IMG/VR virus record: IMGVR_UViG_3300044858_003476
Span: 1-64,000 of that record
DNA length: 64,000 nt
Reading direction: 5' to 3' (one strand)
Source: a virus
Numbering within the stretch: position 1 is the stretch's first letter; each line of letters opens with the position of its first letter. Of the stretch, positions 33,552-41,206 are shown one piece after another. The position numbers were made by a program, and so were the translations under genes. Under the pieces are notes generated by a model that did not search any database, was not told the DNA's origin, and saw only the letters and a program-made list of their open reading frames with translations.

Positions 33552-33938
33552 ATGCTTACTGAATTTTTGCATGATTGGGTCAAGTCTGAGCCTCAGATTT
33601 GTGGGTATGGGTTGGGTACTTTTCGGAATACCTTTTTTATCGAATTATCTTGGGGTGATTGGATTTCTATCTCTACCTCTGGTCCTAATCCCTTTTTGTT
33701 AGATCGGGGGTCGCTTGCTAAGTTGATCTATTTTTTCCAAATGCGTCTGGATAGCTTTGGCTATGGTTGGGTTATTCAACGATTACCTAATAGTTATACT
33801 GTGACAGTTAGTGTGAATCCTGATCCTTACGAGACTTTACGTTGTTTTGTCTCTCGGCAAGAGTCTCTCATTGAGGCTTTGCTAGAGGTGTATTTAAAGG
33901 TGGTTGCTTATCGAAAAAAGTCGCTTTACGTTCAGTAA
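33552..33938 (+). CDS. Unknown 128-residue protein heading the tandem array
   Basis: RBS CGGAGGG before ATG. MLTEFLHDWVKSEPQICGYG, WGDWISISTSGPNPF, FFQMRLDSFGYGWVIQRLPN, ending VAYRKKSLYVQ. Rich in aromatic residues. Not recognised. It ends 12 bases before the array and is probably cotranscribed with it, so it may be functionally linked. Confidence 0.65.
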   Translation: MLTEFLHDWVKSEPQICGYGLGTFRNTFFIELSWGDWISISTSGPNPFLLDRGSLAKLIYFFQMRLDSFGYGWVIQRLPNSYTVTVSVNPDPYETLRCFVSRQESLIEALLEVYLKVVAYRKKSLYVQ

Positions 33939-33950
33939 AAAGGGAGGTAT

Positions 33951-34187
33951 TTGTTGAAAGAGATTAATCCAAACTATTGGGCACCCCATAATGAGGAATG
34001 GGCGCCGTATCGTGAATGGGCCGCACCTATACCTGTCACTAACCTACCAATTTTAGCAAACGGTGATACTTTATACTATAGCTTCTACGTTTATAATGCT
34101 GGGGGGCCCGCCAAGTTTTACTATAGACTGGCAGGAAATGTATATAACATTCTATATGAGGGTGACTATTTCTATGAAGGTTATTAA
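33951..34187 (+). CDS. Array unit 1
   Basis: About 77 residues, TTG start (33951 or 33954) behind GGGAGG, the only good ribosome binding site at the array head. Carries WAPHNEEWAPYREWAAPIPV, DTLYYSFYVYNAGGPAKFYY and ends GDYFYEGY. It would launch translation of the coupled series. Confidence 0.65.
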   Translation: MLKEINPNYWAPHNEEWAPYREWAAPIPVTNLPILANGDTLYYSFYVYNAGGPAKFYYRLAGNVYNILYEGDYFYEGY

Positions 34188-34458
34188 TTGTAACGGTTGG
34201 CTTAGTAGTAATTGGGGTCCACGTATGTCTATATCTAGATCTATTACTGACCCAGTGATTCTAGCAAACGACGATAATTTATATTATACATGGTTCTATG
34301 AAAGTATAATTGGCGCCTATACTCTTGAATTAGGCAGGTTATATTTTTCTATCGACTGGTTTTATTATAAACTGCGTTTTTATCAGCACGCTTTATTTAA
34401 CATAAACTGGTATATTGATATTTTAGGTGAGGATGATTATTTCGATGAAAACAATTAA
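34174..34458 (+). CDS. Array unit 2
   Basis: 94 residues, 14-base overlap with unit 1. MKVINCNGWLSSNWGPRM, then NLYYTWFYESIIGAYTLELG, WFYYKLRFY, an extra block NINWYIDILG, end EDDYFDENN. Confidence 0.6.
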   Translation: MKVINCNGWLSSNWGPRMSISRSITDPVILANDDNLYYTWFYESIIGAYTLELGRLYFSIDWFYYKLRFYQHALFNINWYIDILGEDDYFDENN

Positions 34459-34633
34459 TCCAAATTGCTGGGCTCTGTATGATGAATGGGGTGCACCTGT
34501 ACCTATCACTGCCCCGCCAGTAGTAAATATCAATAATTTATACTATAGCTTCTATATTTATAATTCTGGAGGATTTGCTGTATTTTACTATAGTCTGTCG
34601 TGGGGTAGTATTTTTTGTTATATGACTTTCTAG
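34445..34633 (+). CDS. Array unit 3 (early stop)
   Basis: 62 residues. MKTINPNCWALYDEWGAPVP, NNLYYSFYIYNSGGFAVFYY. Stops at TTCTAG where unit 20 reads FLGEGDYFDEDD, so the acidic tail is lost. Confidence 0.55.
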   Translation: MKTINPNCWALYDEWGAPVPITAPPVVNINNLYYSFYIYNSGGFAVFYYSLSWGSIFCYMTF

Positions 34634-34651
34634 GGGAGGGGGATTATTTCA

Positions 34652-34888
34652 ATGAAGATTATTAACGATTGGCCTTCACGTAATGAGTTGAATATATCTG
34701 CTGCTGACCCGCCGGTTTTAGCAAACGGGGATAGTTTCTACTATAACTTCTATGATTACTACTATGAAAGTGTGAGCGTGGGTCTCTCGATCTATCTACC
34801 TGAATTAGACAAGTTTTATATTTCTATCGTGTTGTTTTATTATAGACTGACACTGTTAGCTGAGGACAATTTCTATGAAGATGGTTGA
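34652..34888 (+). CDS. Array unit 4
   Basis: 78 residues. MKIINDWPSRNELNISAADP, DSFYYNFYDYYYESVSVGLS, IVLFYYRLT, end DNFYEDG. Closest to unit 14. Confidence 0.6.
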   Translation: MKIINDWPSRNELNISAADPPVLANGDSFYYNFYDYYYESVSVGLSIYLPELDKFYISIVLFYYRLTLLAEDNFYEDG

Positions 34889-35078
34889 TAGTGACAAATG
34901 GGCCCCACGTTATAAGTTAAATCTACCTATGCCTGCTGACCTACAGGTGTATTTTGCTTATAGTCGAGAAGTCGCCTCGTTTTATTATAGACTGGGACAC
35001 ATAGTAGATAAGTATATCTTCTATGAAGATATATACAACATTCTATATGAGGATGGTTATTTCGATGAAGATAATTAA
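34875..35078 (+). CDS. Array unit 5
   Basis: 67 residues, 14-base overlap. MKMVDSDKWAPRYKLNLPMP, ASFYYRLGHIVDKYIFYEDI, end DGYFDEDN. Confidence 0.6.
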   Translation: MKMVDSDKWAPRYKLNLPMPADLQVYFAYSREVASFYYRLGHIVDKYIFYEDIYNILYEDGYFDEDN

Positions 35079-35190
35079 TTGTAATCGTTGGGCCCAACGT
35101 AATAAGTTGTTGACCTACGGGTATTCTGAGAGACTCGCCTGGTTTTATTATAAACTGGTAGTTGTGATATATTATGAAGCCTTAAGATAG
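35065..35190 (+). CDS. Array unit 6 (short)
   Basis: 41 residues. MKIINCNRWAQRNKLLTYGY, RLAWFYYKLVVVIYYEALR. Lacks PITDP and the acidic tail. Confidence 0.5.
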   Translation: MKIINCNRWAQRNKLLTYGYSERLAWFYYKLVVVIYYEALR

Positions 35191-35206
35191 GGAGGCAATT
35201 AGTTCA

Positions 35207-35434
35207 ATGAAGATAATTAATTGTAACAATTGGGCCCCACGTAATCCGTTGAATATACCTATACCTATTACTGATCCGCCTGTTGACCTACACGGATTAT
35301 TAAACAAATTGTATTTTGCTTATAGTCCTGGGAGACTCGCCTGGTTTTATTATAGGCTGGGAGAATTTGTGATATATGGCTTTCTGAATGAGACCTTAAG
35401 CTTGGGGGGTGATTACTTCAATGAGAGCGATTAG
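35207..35434 (+). CDS. Array unit 7
   Basis: 75 residues, starts after GGGAGGCAATT, a second internal ribosome binding site. MKIINCNNWAPRNPLNIPIP, YSPGRLAWFYYRLGEFVIYG, end GDYFNESD. Confidence 0.6.
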   Translation: MKIINCNNWAPRNPLNIPIPITDPPVDLHGLLNKLYFAYSPGRLAWFYYRLGEFVIYGFLNETLSLGGDYFNESD

Positions 35435-35579
35435 ATGTAACAGGCTTAATTACTTTTTTTATTTTGTTGAGGGTCTCGATACCTATACTCCTGAATTAAG
35501 GTTTTATGCTGTCGACCGATTTTACTATAGACTGTATATACACATAGTAGATAAATATATATTCTATGAAGATGATTAA
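35421..35579 (+). CDS. Array unit 8
   Basis: 52 residues. MRAIRCNRLNYFFYFVEGLD, TPELRFYAVDRFYYRLYIH, end FYEDD. Confidence 0.5.
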   Translation: MRAIRCNRLNYFFYFVEGLDTYTPELRFYAVDRFYYRLYIHIVDKYIFYEDD

Positions 35580-35739
35580 TTGTAGAGTTTTCAAACTTGC
35601 TTTGTTTTACGACTGGACTCTCAACAATAAGCTAAAGGCCCGTACACTTATTATCTCTACCGGCGGGTTTTACTATAGACTAAGAGCTACGATATACGAC
35701 ATTCTATATGAGAATGATTATTTCGATGAGAGCGATTAG
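35566..35739 (+). CDS. Array unit 9
   Basis: 57 residues. MKMINCRVFKLALFYDWTLN, LIISTGGFYYRLRATIYDIL, end NDYFDESD. Confidence 0.5.
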   Translation: MKMINCRVFKLALFYDWTLNNKLKARTLIISTGGFYYRLRATIYDILYENDYFDESD

Positions 35740-35941
35740 TTGTAACAATTGGATTTCAAATAATGATAAAGAGCTGGGTCTCAAGATTTATACTTCCGAA
35801 TTAAGCAAGTGCTGTGGTTCTATCTTCCGATTTTACTATAGACTGGCCTATAAACTGCGTTTTTATCAGCGCGCTTTATTTAACATAGACTGGTATATTG
35901 ATATTTTAGGTGAGGATAACTATCTCTATGAAAACAATTGA
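35726..35941 (+). CDS. Array unit 10
   Basis: 71 residues. MRAISCNNWISNNDKELGLK, FRFYYRLAYKLRFYQRALFN, shared with unit 2, end EDNYLYENN. Confidence 0.55.
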   Translation: MRAISCNNWISNNDKELGLKIYTSELSKCCGSIFRFYYRLAYKLRFYQRALFNIDWYIDILGEDNYLYENN

Positions 35942-36083
35942 TCTAAATTGCTGGGCTCTGTGTAAGTATGATAAATGGGGGTACCCTGTACCTATCACTG
36001 CCCCGCCAGTAGCAAATATCAATAATTTATTATTTTACTATAGACTGTCGGTTTCGGTTCTCGCATCTGTGCGGCACACTTAA
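35928..36083 (+). CDS. Array unit 11 (tail replaced by foreign sequence)
   Basis: 51 residues. MKTIDLNCWALCKYDKWGYP, NNLLFYYRLSV, then SVLASVRHT, derived from an unrelated insert of about 100 bases. Confidence 0.45.
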   Translation: MKTIDLNCWALCKYDKWGYPVPITAPPVANINNLLFYYRLSVSVLASVRHT

Positions 36084-36155
36084 ACCTTTGCTGATTAAGC
36101 TGTTCAGGATCGGGAATGTACCTCTTGTGAATCAGAAACGCTATATATAAGGACA
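36050..36155. other. Foreign fragment inside the array
   Basis: About 100 bases unlike any array unit. On the minus strand it is open and reads FLIHKRYIPDPEQLNQQRFK, looking like a fragment of another gene. Exact edges unclear; origin unknown. Confidence 0.4.
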
Positions 36156-36164
36156 ATTATTTCT

Positions 36165-36377
36165 ATGAAGAAGATTAATTCTAACAATTGGGCTCCTATT
36201 AATAGAAGAGCCCCGCATGCGTGGACTTCATACCTACCTATCACTAATCCGCTTCTAGCGAGCGTTGATAATTTATACTATAGCCTTTATGATGAGGTGC
36301 TGTTTTATTATATACTGGAAAGAGTAACATCATATAACATTTTGGATGAGGATAATTACTTTTATGAAGATGATTAA
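36165..36377 (+). CDS. Array unit 12
   Basis: 70 residues. MKKINSNNWAPINRRAPHAW, DNLYYSLYDEVLFYYILERV, end DNYFYEDD. Closely similar to unit 16. Confidence 0.6.
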   Translation: MKKINSNNWAPINRRAPHAWTSYLPITNPLLASVDNLYYSLYDEVLFYYILERVTSYNILDEDNYFYEDD

Positions 36378-36588
36378 TTGTAATGGTTGGGCTCCTCGTA
36401 ATAAGGTTCCGTATGAGTGGATCGCACCCATACCTATTACTAATTCGTATGCATGGAGTGCACCTGTACCCATTACTAACCCTCTGATAACAGATAATAA
36501 GTTATTCTATAACTTCTATCTTGATGATTCTAGAGGAGGGACTGCTTGGTTTTACTATAGATTGTTATATTTCGATGAAGATTATTAA
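36364..36588 (+). CDS. Array unit 13
   Basis: 74 residues. MKMINCNGWAPRNKVPYEWI, two PITN blocks, KLFYNFYLDDSRGGTAWFYY, end YFDEDY. Confidence 0.6.
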   Translation: MKMINCNGWAPRNKVPYEWIAPIPITNSYAWSAPVPITNPLITDNKLFYNFYLDDSRGGTAWFYYRLLYFDEDY

Positions 36589-36760
36589 CAATTGGCCTTT
36601 ACGTAATGAGTTGAATATACTTGCTGCTGACCCGTCGGTTTTAGCAAACAGTGATAGTTTATACTATAGCTTTTATCGTTACCACTACAAAACTTCTATC
36701 ATGTTGTTTTATTATAGACTGACACTGTTCGCTAAGGACGATTTCTATGAAGATAGTTGA
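36575..36760 (+). CDS. Array unit 14
   Basis: 61 residues. MKIINNWPLRNELNILAADP, DSLYYSFYRYHYKTSIMLFY, end DFYEDS. Near-duplicate of unit 4. Confidence 0.55.
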   Translation: MKIINNWPLRNELNILAADPSVLANSDSLYYSFYRYHYKTSIMLFYYRLTLFAKDDFYEDS

Positions 36761-36905
36761 TAGTAACAAATGGGTCCCACGTCATAAGTTAAATCTATCT
36801 ATGCCTATTAAAGTTTATTGGGGGCTCGCTATGTTTTATTATATACTGGCATCAGTGATATATCACTTTCTAGATAAGGACAATTATTTCGATGAAGATG
36901 ATTAA
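36747..36905 (+). CDS. Array unit 15
   Basis: 52 residues. MKIVDSNKWVPRHKLNLSMP, LAMFYYILASVIYHFLDKDN, end YFDEDD. Start resembles unit 5. Confidence 0.55.
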   Translation: MKIVDSNKWVPRHKLNLSMPIKVYWGLAMFYYILASVIYHFLDKDNYFDEDD

Positions 36906-37110
36906 TTGTAACGATTGGGCTCCTTGTAGTAATAGCGATTGTTGGACTTCACATAATAAGTTGAGTATACCGATACCTATTACTGATCCGCTTCTAGCGA
37001 GCGTTGATAATTTATACTATAGCCTTTATGATGAGGTGCTGTTTTATTATATACTGGAAAGAGTAGTATCATATAACATTTTGGATGAGGACCTCTATGA
37101 AGATGATTAA
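36892..37110 (+). CDS. Array unit 16
   Basis: 72 residues. MKMINCNDWAPCSNSDCWTS, DNLYYSLYDEVLFYYILERV, end DEDLYEDD. Confidence 0.6.
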   Translation: MKMINCNDWAPCSNSDCWTSHNKLSIPIPITDPLLASVDNLYYSLYDEVLFYYILERVVSYNILDEDLYEDD

Positions 37111-37297
37111 TTGTAATGGTTGGGCTCCTCGTATTAGTCGGTATGAGTGGGGCGCCACACCTATACCTATTACTAACCCGTTGATAGCAAACCATATTAG
37201 TTTATACGATAACTTTTATGTCAGAGGAGTCGCTTGGGTTTACTATAACCTATCTGAGCCTACTATAACCTACCATTATTTCTATGAAGAAGATTAA
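37097..37297 (+). CDS. Array unit 17
   Basis: 66 residues. MKMINCNGWAPRISRYEWGA, LYDNFYVRGVAWVYYNLSEP, end YFYEED. Confidence 0.55.
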   Translation: MKMINCNGWAPRISRYEWGATPIPITNPLIANHISLYDNFYVRGVAWVYYNLSEPTITYHYFYEED

Positions 37298-37496
37298 TTG
37301 TAATGGTTGGGCTCCGCGTAATATTAAATGGGCTCCGTCTGGATGGGGGGCATCTGTACCTACTGCTGTCCCTCTAATAGCAGATAATAATAAGTTATTC
37401 TATAACTTCTATTTTTATCATAGTGGAGGGCCCGCCAGGTTTTACAATAGACTAGTGGGAGTAGTGTTGTATAGCTTTCTAGATGAAGATAATTGA
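37284..37496 (+). CDS. Array unit 18
   Basis: 70 residues. MKKINCNGWAPRNIKWAPSG, KLFYNFYFYHSGGPARFYNR, end LDEDN. Confidence 0.6.
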   Translation: MKKINCNGWAPRNIKWAPSGWGASVPTAVPLIADNNKLFYNFYFYHSGGPARFYNRLVGVVLYSFLDEDN

Positions 37497-37662
37497 TTGT
37501 AATAATTGGGTCCCGCATAATAAGTCAAATATACCTATTACTGACCCGCTTATTAATGCAAAAGGCTTATTCGTATTTTCTAATGCCGGAGGAGTCGCTT
37601 GGGCTTACTATAACCTATCATGGTTTACTAAAAACTATCATTACTTTTATGAAGATGATTAA
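37483..37662 (+). CDS. Array unit 19
   Basis: 59 residues. MKIIDCNNWVPHNKSNIPIT, NAGGVAWAYYNLSWFTKNY, end YFYEDD. Confidence 0.5.
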   Translation: MKIIDCNNWVPHNKSNIPITDPLINAKGLFVFSNAGGVAWAYYNLSWFTKNYHYFYEDD

Positions 37663-37939
37663 TTGTAACGATTGGGCGCCTCATAGTAATAACGATTGTT
37701 GGACTCCACGTAATAAGTTGAGTATACCGATACCTATTACTGACCCGCCGATTTTACCAAATGGTGATAATCTATACTATCTATGGTTCTATCGTTACTA
37801 CCATGAAAGCATGGGTCTCGGGGTCTATATTCCTGAATTGGACAAGTTACATGTTCCTATCGACTTGTTTTATTATAAACTAGCATATTTGTTATATGAC
37901 TTTTTAGGGGAGGGGGATTATTTCGATGAAGATGATTGA
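37649..37939 (+). CDS. Array unit 20 (longest)
   Basis: 96 residues. MKMINCNDWAPHSNNDCWTP, PIPITDPPILPNGDNLYYLW, LGVYIPELDKLHVPIDLFYY, end GEGDYFDEDD. Shows the complete domain plan. Confidence 0.65.
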   Translation: MKMINCNDWAPHSNNDCWTPRNKLSIPIPITDPPILPNGDNLYYLWFYRYYHESMGLGVYIPELDKLHVPIDLFYYKLAYLLYDFLGEGDYFDEDD

Positions 37940-38135
37940 TTGTAATGACTGGACTCCGCGTAATAACTTGAATATGCCTATACCTATTACTGATCTGCCC
38001 GCTGACCTACGCAGATTATTAATCAAAGTGTTTTTTGCTTATAGTCCTGGGAGACTTGTTTATTATAGATTAATAGAACTTGTAATATATAGCTTTCTTA
38101 ATAGAGAGGACGATTACTTCAATGAGAATAATTGA
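37926..38135 (+). CDS. Array unit 21
   Basis: 69 residues. MKMIDCNDWTPRNNLNMPIP, AYSPGRLVYYRLIELVIYSF, end DDYFNENN. Confidence 0.6.
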   Translation: MKMIDCNDWTPRNNLNMPIPITDLPADLRRLLIKVFFAYSPGRLVYYRLIELVIYSFLNREDDYFNENN

Positions 38136-38313
38136 TGACTGGGCTCCGCGTATGCCTATATCTATTACTGATCTGCCCGTTGACCTAGACAGATCATTAA
38201 CCAAATTGTATTTTGCTTATAGTCCTAGAAACCTTGTTTATTATAGATTAGGAGAACTTGTAATATATAGCTTTCTTAATAGAGAGGACGATTACTTCAA
38301 TGAGAATGATTAA
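38122..38313 (+). CDS. Array unit 22
   Basis: 63 residues. MRIIDDWAPRMPISITDLPV, AYSPRNLVYYRLGELVIYSF, end DDYFNEND. Confidence 0.55.
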   Translation: MRIIDDWAPRMPISITDLPVDLDRSLTKLYFAYSPRNLVYYRLGELVIYSFLNREDDYFNEND

Positions 38314-38531
38314 CTGTGACGAGCACATTCAGATAAGTGACTTATTAGTTAAGCTCAATGATTCTTTAGAATTGTATTTTGCTTATAGTTCTGGGAGACT
38401 TGCTTGGTTTTATTATAGATTAGGAGAACTTGTAATATATAGCTTTCTTAATAGAGAGGACGATTACTTCAATGAGAATGATTAACTGTGACGAGCACAT
38501 TCAGATAAGTGACTTATTAGTTAAGCTCAAT
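38237..38531 (+). repeat. 123-bp exact direct repeat within the array
   Basis: 38237-38359 and 38409-38531 are identical by eye (offset 172), spanning the end of one unit and the start of the next in each case. A recent duplication. Confidence 0.85.
38300..38485 (+). CDS. Array unit 23
   Basis: 61 residues. MRMINCDEHIQISDLLVKLN, SGRLAWFYYRLGELVIYSFL, end DDYFNEND. Its start and end lie in a 123-bp exact duplication. Confidence 0.55.
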   Translation: MRMINCDEHIQISDLLVKLNDSLELYFAYSSGRLAWFYYRLGELVIYSFLNREDDYFNEND

Positions 38532-38687
38532 TATTATATTGCCTTGTTTTATTATGAGAACATGGGTCTCGATACCTATACTTTTGAATTAAGTAAGTTA
38601 TTTGGCTCTATCAACCTGTTTTATCATAGATTAGAACATTTATATAGCATTCTAGATGAGGGCGGTTATTTCGATGAAGATGATTGA
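38472..38687 (+). CDS. Array unit 24
   Basis: 71 residues. Same first 20 residues as unit 23, then YYIALFYYENMGLDTYTFEL, NLFYHRLEHLYSI, end GGYFDEDD. Confidence 0.55.
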   Translation: MRMINCDEHIQISDLLVKLNYYIALFYYENMGLDTYTFELSKLFGSINLFYHRLEHLYSILDEGGYFDEDD

Positions 38688-38835
38688 TTGTAACGCCCTG
38701 TTTTATTGTATGAGGGTATGTGTCTTTACAACTCCTGTATCTGAATTAGTCAGGTTCTATGGTTCTATCAACCTGTTTTATCATAGATTATATAGCATTC
38801 TAGATGAGGACGATTACTTGAATGAAGATGGTTAG
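38674..38835 (+). CDS. Array unit 25
   Basis: 53 residues. MKMIDCNALFYCMRVCVFTT, SINLFYHRLYSI, end DDYLNEDG. Confidence 0.5.
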   Translation: MKMIDCNALFYCMRVCVFTTPVSELVRFYGSINLFYHRLYSILDEDDYLNEDG

Positions 38836-39025
38836 TTGTAACAACTTATTTTATCACTATGTTCATGGCAAAAGGTATGTATCTATACCTATTACTGACA
38901 AGCTAAAATTAGCAAATGGTGATAGTTTATACTATAGCTTCATCTTTACTATATATGGAGGGCCCGCCAGGTTTTATTATATGCTGGTATATATGTTTTC
39001 GACTGGTTTTATTATAGACTGGTAG
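38822..39025 (+). CDS. Array unit 26
   Basis: 67 residues. MKMVSCNNLFYHYVHGKRYV, DSLYYSFIFTIYGGPARFYY; the tail ends in another frame (MFSTGFIIDW), so the acidic end is missing. Confidence 0.5.
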   Translation: MKMVSCNNLFYHYVHGKRYVSIPITDKLKLANGDSLYYSFIFTIYGGPARFYYMLVYMFSTGFIIDW

Positions 39026-39061
39026 CTGTAATACACAACATACTATATAGGTATGCACTCT

Positions 39062-39250
39062 ATGAAGATGATTGATAATGATCTCAGCCTTGCTTTGTTT
39101 TACAACTTGATTCTACACAATTGGAATGTGTATAATAAGCTGAAGGCCTCTATACCTATTAACGCTGTCAACCTGTTTTACTATAGACTAGTGGCTTTTA
39201 TATATAACGCTCTAGATGAGAGTGATTACTTCAATGAAGAATATTTCTAA
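39062..39250 (+). CDS. Array unit 27
   Basis: 62 residues. MKMIDNDLSLALFYNLILHN, VNLFYYRLVAFIYNALDESD, end YFNEEYF. Overlaps the next unit by 17 bases, not 14. Confidence 0.55.
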   Translation: MKMIDNDLSLALFYNLILHNWNVYNKLKASIPINAVNLFYYRLVAFIYNALDESDYFNEEYF

Positions 39251-39428
39251 CGATTGTCTGTATGACATTACCTTATTTTACTACTGGAATGTGTGTGATA
39301 AGCTGAAGGGCCATACACATATTAACCCTACCGGCGAGTTTTACTATAGACTAGTGACTTTTATATATAACGCTCTAGATAATAATGATATTCTAAATGA
39401 GGATGACTACTTCAATGAAGATGGTTAA
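39234..39428 (+). CDS. Array unit 28
   Basis: 64 residues. MKNISNDCLYDITLFYYWNV, GEFYYRLVTFIYNALD, end DDYFNEDG. Confidence 0.55.
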   Translation: MKNISNDCLYDITLFYYWNVCDKLKGHTHINPTGEFYYRLVTFIYNALDNNDILNEDDYFNEDG

Positions 39429-39570
39429 TTGTAACAACCTGTTTTGTCATTATATTCATAGCAATAAAGGTGGTGTACTTACTATTACTGACAAGCTAAA
39501 ATTAGCAAATGGTGAAAGTTTATACTATAGCTTCATCTTTATTGTATATGGAGGGCCCGCCAGGTTTTAA
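39415..39570 (+). pseudogene. Array unit 29 (frameshifted)
   Basis: 51 residues, MKMVNCNNLFCHYIHSNKGG to IVYGGPARF, then stop where unit 26 continues FYY. The remaining unit sequence (AGACTGGCAGGAAATG to GAAGGTTATTAA) is present but out of frame, matching the end of unit 1. Confidence 0.55.
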
Positions 39571-39622
39571 GATAGACTGGCAGGAAATGTATATAACATT
39601 CTATATGAGGGTGACTATTTCT

Positions 39623-39847
39623 ATGAAGGTTATTAATTGTAACGGTTGGCTTAATAATAAGCTTATGGCATCTATATCTAGTAGAGAATCTTCCACTGAT
39701 ATAAATGTAGGAAAGTATTATAATCATAATTATTTCAACCTTGCTATGCATTACAGTATTTTTTGGGTGTCTGCTTCGACATCTTTGTTTTACTTCAGAC
39801 TGGGTAACTGGCTAGGAGTATGTTTTTATGAAGACTATTATATGTGA
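39623..39847 (+). CDS. Array unit 30
   Basis: 74 residues. MKVINCNGWLNNKLMASISS, ASTSLFYFRLGNWLGVCFYE, end DYYM. Confidence 0.5.
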   Translation: MKVINCNGWLNNKLMASISSRESSTDINVGKYYNHNYFNLAMHYSIFWVSASTSLFYFRLGNWLGVCFYEDYYM

Positions 39848-40005
39848 CGAGTAGACTCTACACAATAAACTTAGAGCCTCTATGCTTATTGAGCCTTCCA
39901 TTAGGGCAACCGGCTTAGTGCCTAGGTTTTATTTAATAAGCAGGTACTACATCGGTTTGTTTTACTCTAGATTATATAACGCTCTAGATGAGAGCGATTA
40001 CTTCA
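39828..40005 (+). pseudogene. Degenerate array unit 31
   Basis: MKTIICDE then TAG. Downstream remnants keep unit-like text (AGAGCCTCTATGCTTATTGA, TTTACTCTAGATTATATAAC) without an open frame. Confidence 0.5.
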
Positions 40006-40290
40006 ATGAAGAATATTTCTAACGATTGTCTGTTACCTTGGATTTTGAATAATGATTATCTCAATGCCTTGCGCTTGTTTCATTATTATGAAGAGCAGGG
40101 TTTCGAGATTTATACTCCTAAACTAAGCAAGTGTTGCGGCTCTATCTTCCGGTTTTATTATAGACTGGTAAATATGTTAGAAAACATCCTATATAAAGAT
40201 GACACTCTAGATGAGGGCGATTATTATCTTGAGGATGGGCAATTCGATGAATATGAGGATGATTATTTCGATGAAGATGATTATGATTAA
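40006..40290 (+). CDS. Array unit 32
   Basis: 94 residues. MKNISNDCLLPWILNNDYLN, FRFYYRLVNMLENILYKDDT, very long acidic end (EGDYYLEDGQFDEYEDDYFD). Confidence 0.55.
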   Translation: MKNISNDCLLPWILNNDYLNALRLFHYYEEQGFEIYTPKLSKCCGSIFRFYYRLVNMLENILYKDDTLDEGDYYLEDGQFDEYEDDYFDEDDYD

Positions 40291-40417
40291 TGATTGGCTT
40301 CGGCACAATAATATGAAGCCCTCTATCGACTTGATTCTGTACAGTAAACTAAAGGCCCATACATTTATTATTACCTATAGACTGCTAATCAATTATTTCG
40401 ATGAAGACTATTTGTAA
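40271..40417 (+). CDS. Array unit 33 (short)
   Basis: 48 residues. MKMIMINDWLRHNNMKPSID, TYRLLINYFDEDYL. 17-base overlap to the next unit. Confidence 0.45.
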   Translation: MKMIMINDWLRHNNMKPSIDLILYSKLKAHTFIITYRLLINYFDEDYL

Positions 40418-40535
40418 TATTTGGATTCTGCACAATAAACTGAAAGCCTCTATGCTTATTGAGCCTTCCGTTGGGGCGAATTACTTAGTAACCCGATCTT
40501 ATTTAATAAGGTCGGTTCGTTTTACTCTAGATTGA
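40401..40535 (+). CDS. Array unit 34 (short)
   Basis: 44 residues. MKTICNIWILHNKLKASMLI, ends RSVRFTLD without acidic tail. Confidence 0.4.
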   Translation: MKTICNIWILHNKLKASMLIEPSVGANYLVTRSYLIRSVRFTLD

Positions 40536-40554
40536 ATCATAAGGGTTTGTTTTG

Positions 40555-40737
40555 ATGAAGAGAATTTCTAACTATTGGATTTTATATCATAATTGGGTTC
40601 TGTGTAATAATGATTATTTCAAATTGGGTGAGCTTTACGACTGGACTCTCAACAATAAGCTCAAGGCCTCTATACTTATTACTTTTATAAATCAATTTTA
40701 CTATATAATGTTATACAATTATTTCGATGAAGACTAA
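40555..40737 (+). CDS. Array unit 35
   Basis: 60 residues. MKRISNYWILYHNWVLCNND, LINKLKASILIT-like block, end YNYFDED. Confidence 0.45.
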   Translation: MKRISNYWILYHNWVLCNNDYFKLGELYDWTLNNKLKASILITFINQFYYIMLYNYFDED

Positions 40738-40892
40738 TAATTGTGAGATTTGAACTCTACACAATAACCTGAAGGCCTCTATACTTATTACCTCTGTCGA
40801 CCAGTTTTACTATAGACTGGTAAGTGAATTATCTAACACATTCTAGATAAGAATAAGTAAGGATAACATTATACATAAGGGCGGTTATTTCA
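40727..40892 (+). pseudogene. Degenerate array unit 36
   Basis: MKTNNCEI then TGA. Following bases keep AAGGCCTCTATACTTATTAC and TTTTACTATAGACTGG but in no single frame. Confidence 0.5.
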
Positions 40893-41078
40893 ATGAAGAT
40901 GATTTCAATGAAGATGATTATGGTTAATGATTGGTCTCTACACAATAAGCTTAAGGCCTCTACGCTTATTGAACCTTTCGTTGAGGCAAATTATTTAGTA
41001 ACCCGGTCTTATTTAATGAGCAGGAATCATGTCGGTTCGTTTTACTCTAGATTGAATCATAAGGGTTTGTTTGAATGA
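40893..41078 (+). CDS. Array unit 37
   Basis: 61 residues. Doubled start MKMISMKMIMVNDWSLHNKL, ASTLIEPFVEANYLVTRSYL, no acidic tail. Overlaps the next by 4 bases. Confidence 0.45.
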   Translation: MKMISMKMIMVNDWSLHNKLKASTLIEPFVEANYLVTRSYLMSRNHVGSFYSRLNHKGLFE

Positions 41079-41206
41079 AGACTATTTCTAACTATTGGAT
41101 TTTCGACTGGACTCTCAACAATAAGGTCAAGGCCTTTATACTTATTACTCTTATAGATCAATTTTACTATAGAATGCTATACAATTATTTCGATGAAGAC
41201 TATTAA
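41075..41206 (+). CDS. Array unit 38 (short)
   Basis: 43 residues. MKTISNYWIFDWTLNNKVKA, DQFYYRMLYNYFDEDY. 14-base overlap restored. Confidence 0.45.
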   Translation: MKTISNYWIFDWTLNNKVKAFILITLIDQFYYRMLYNYFDEDY

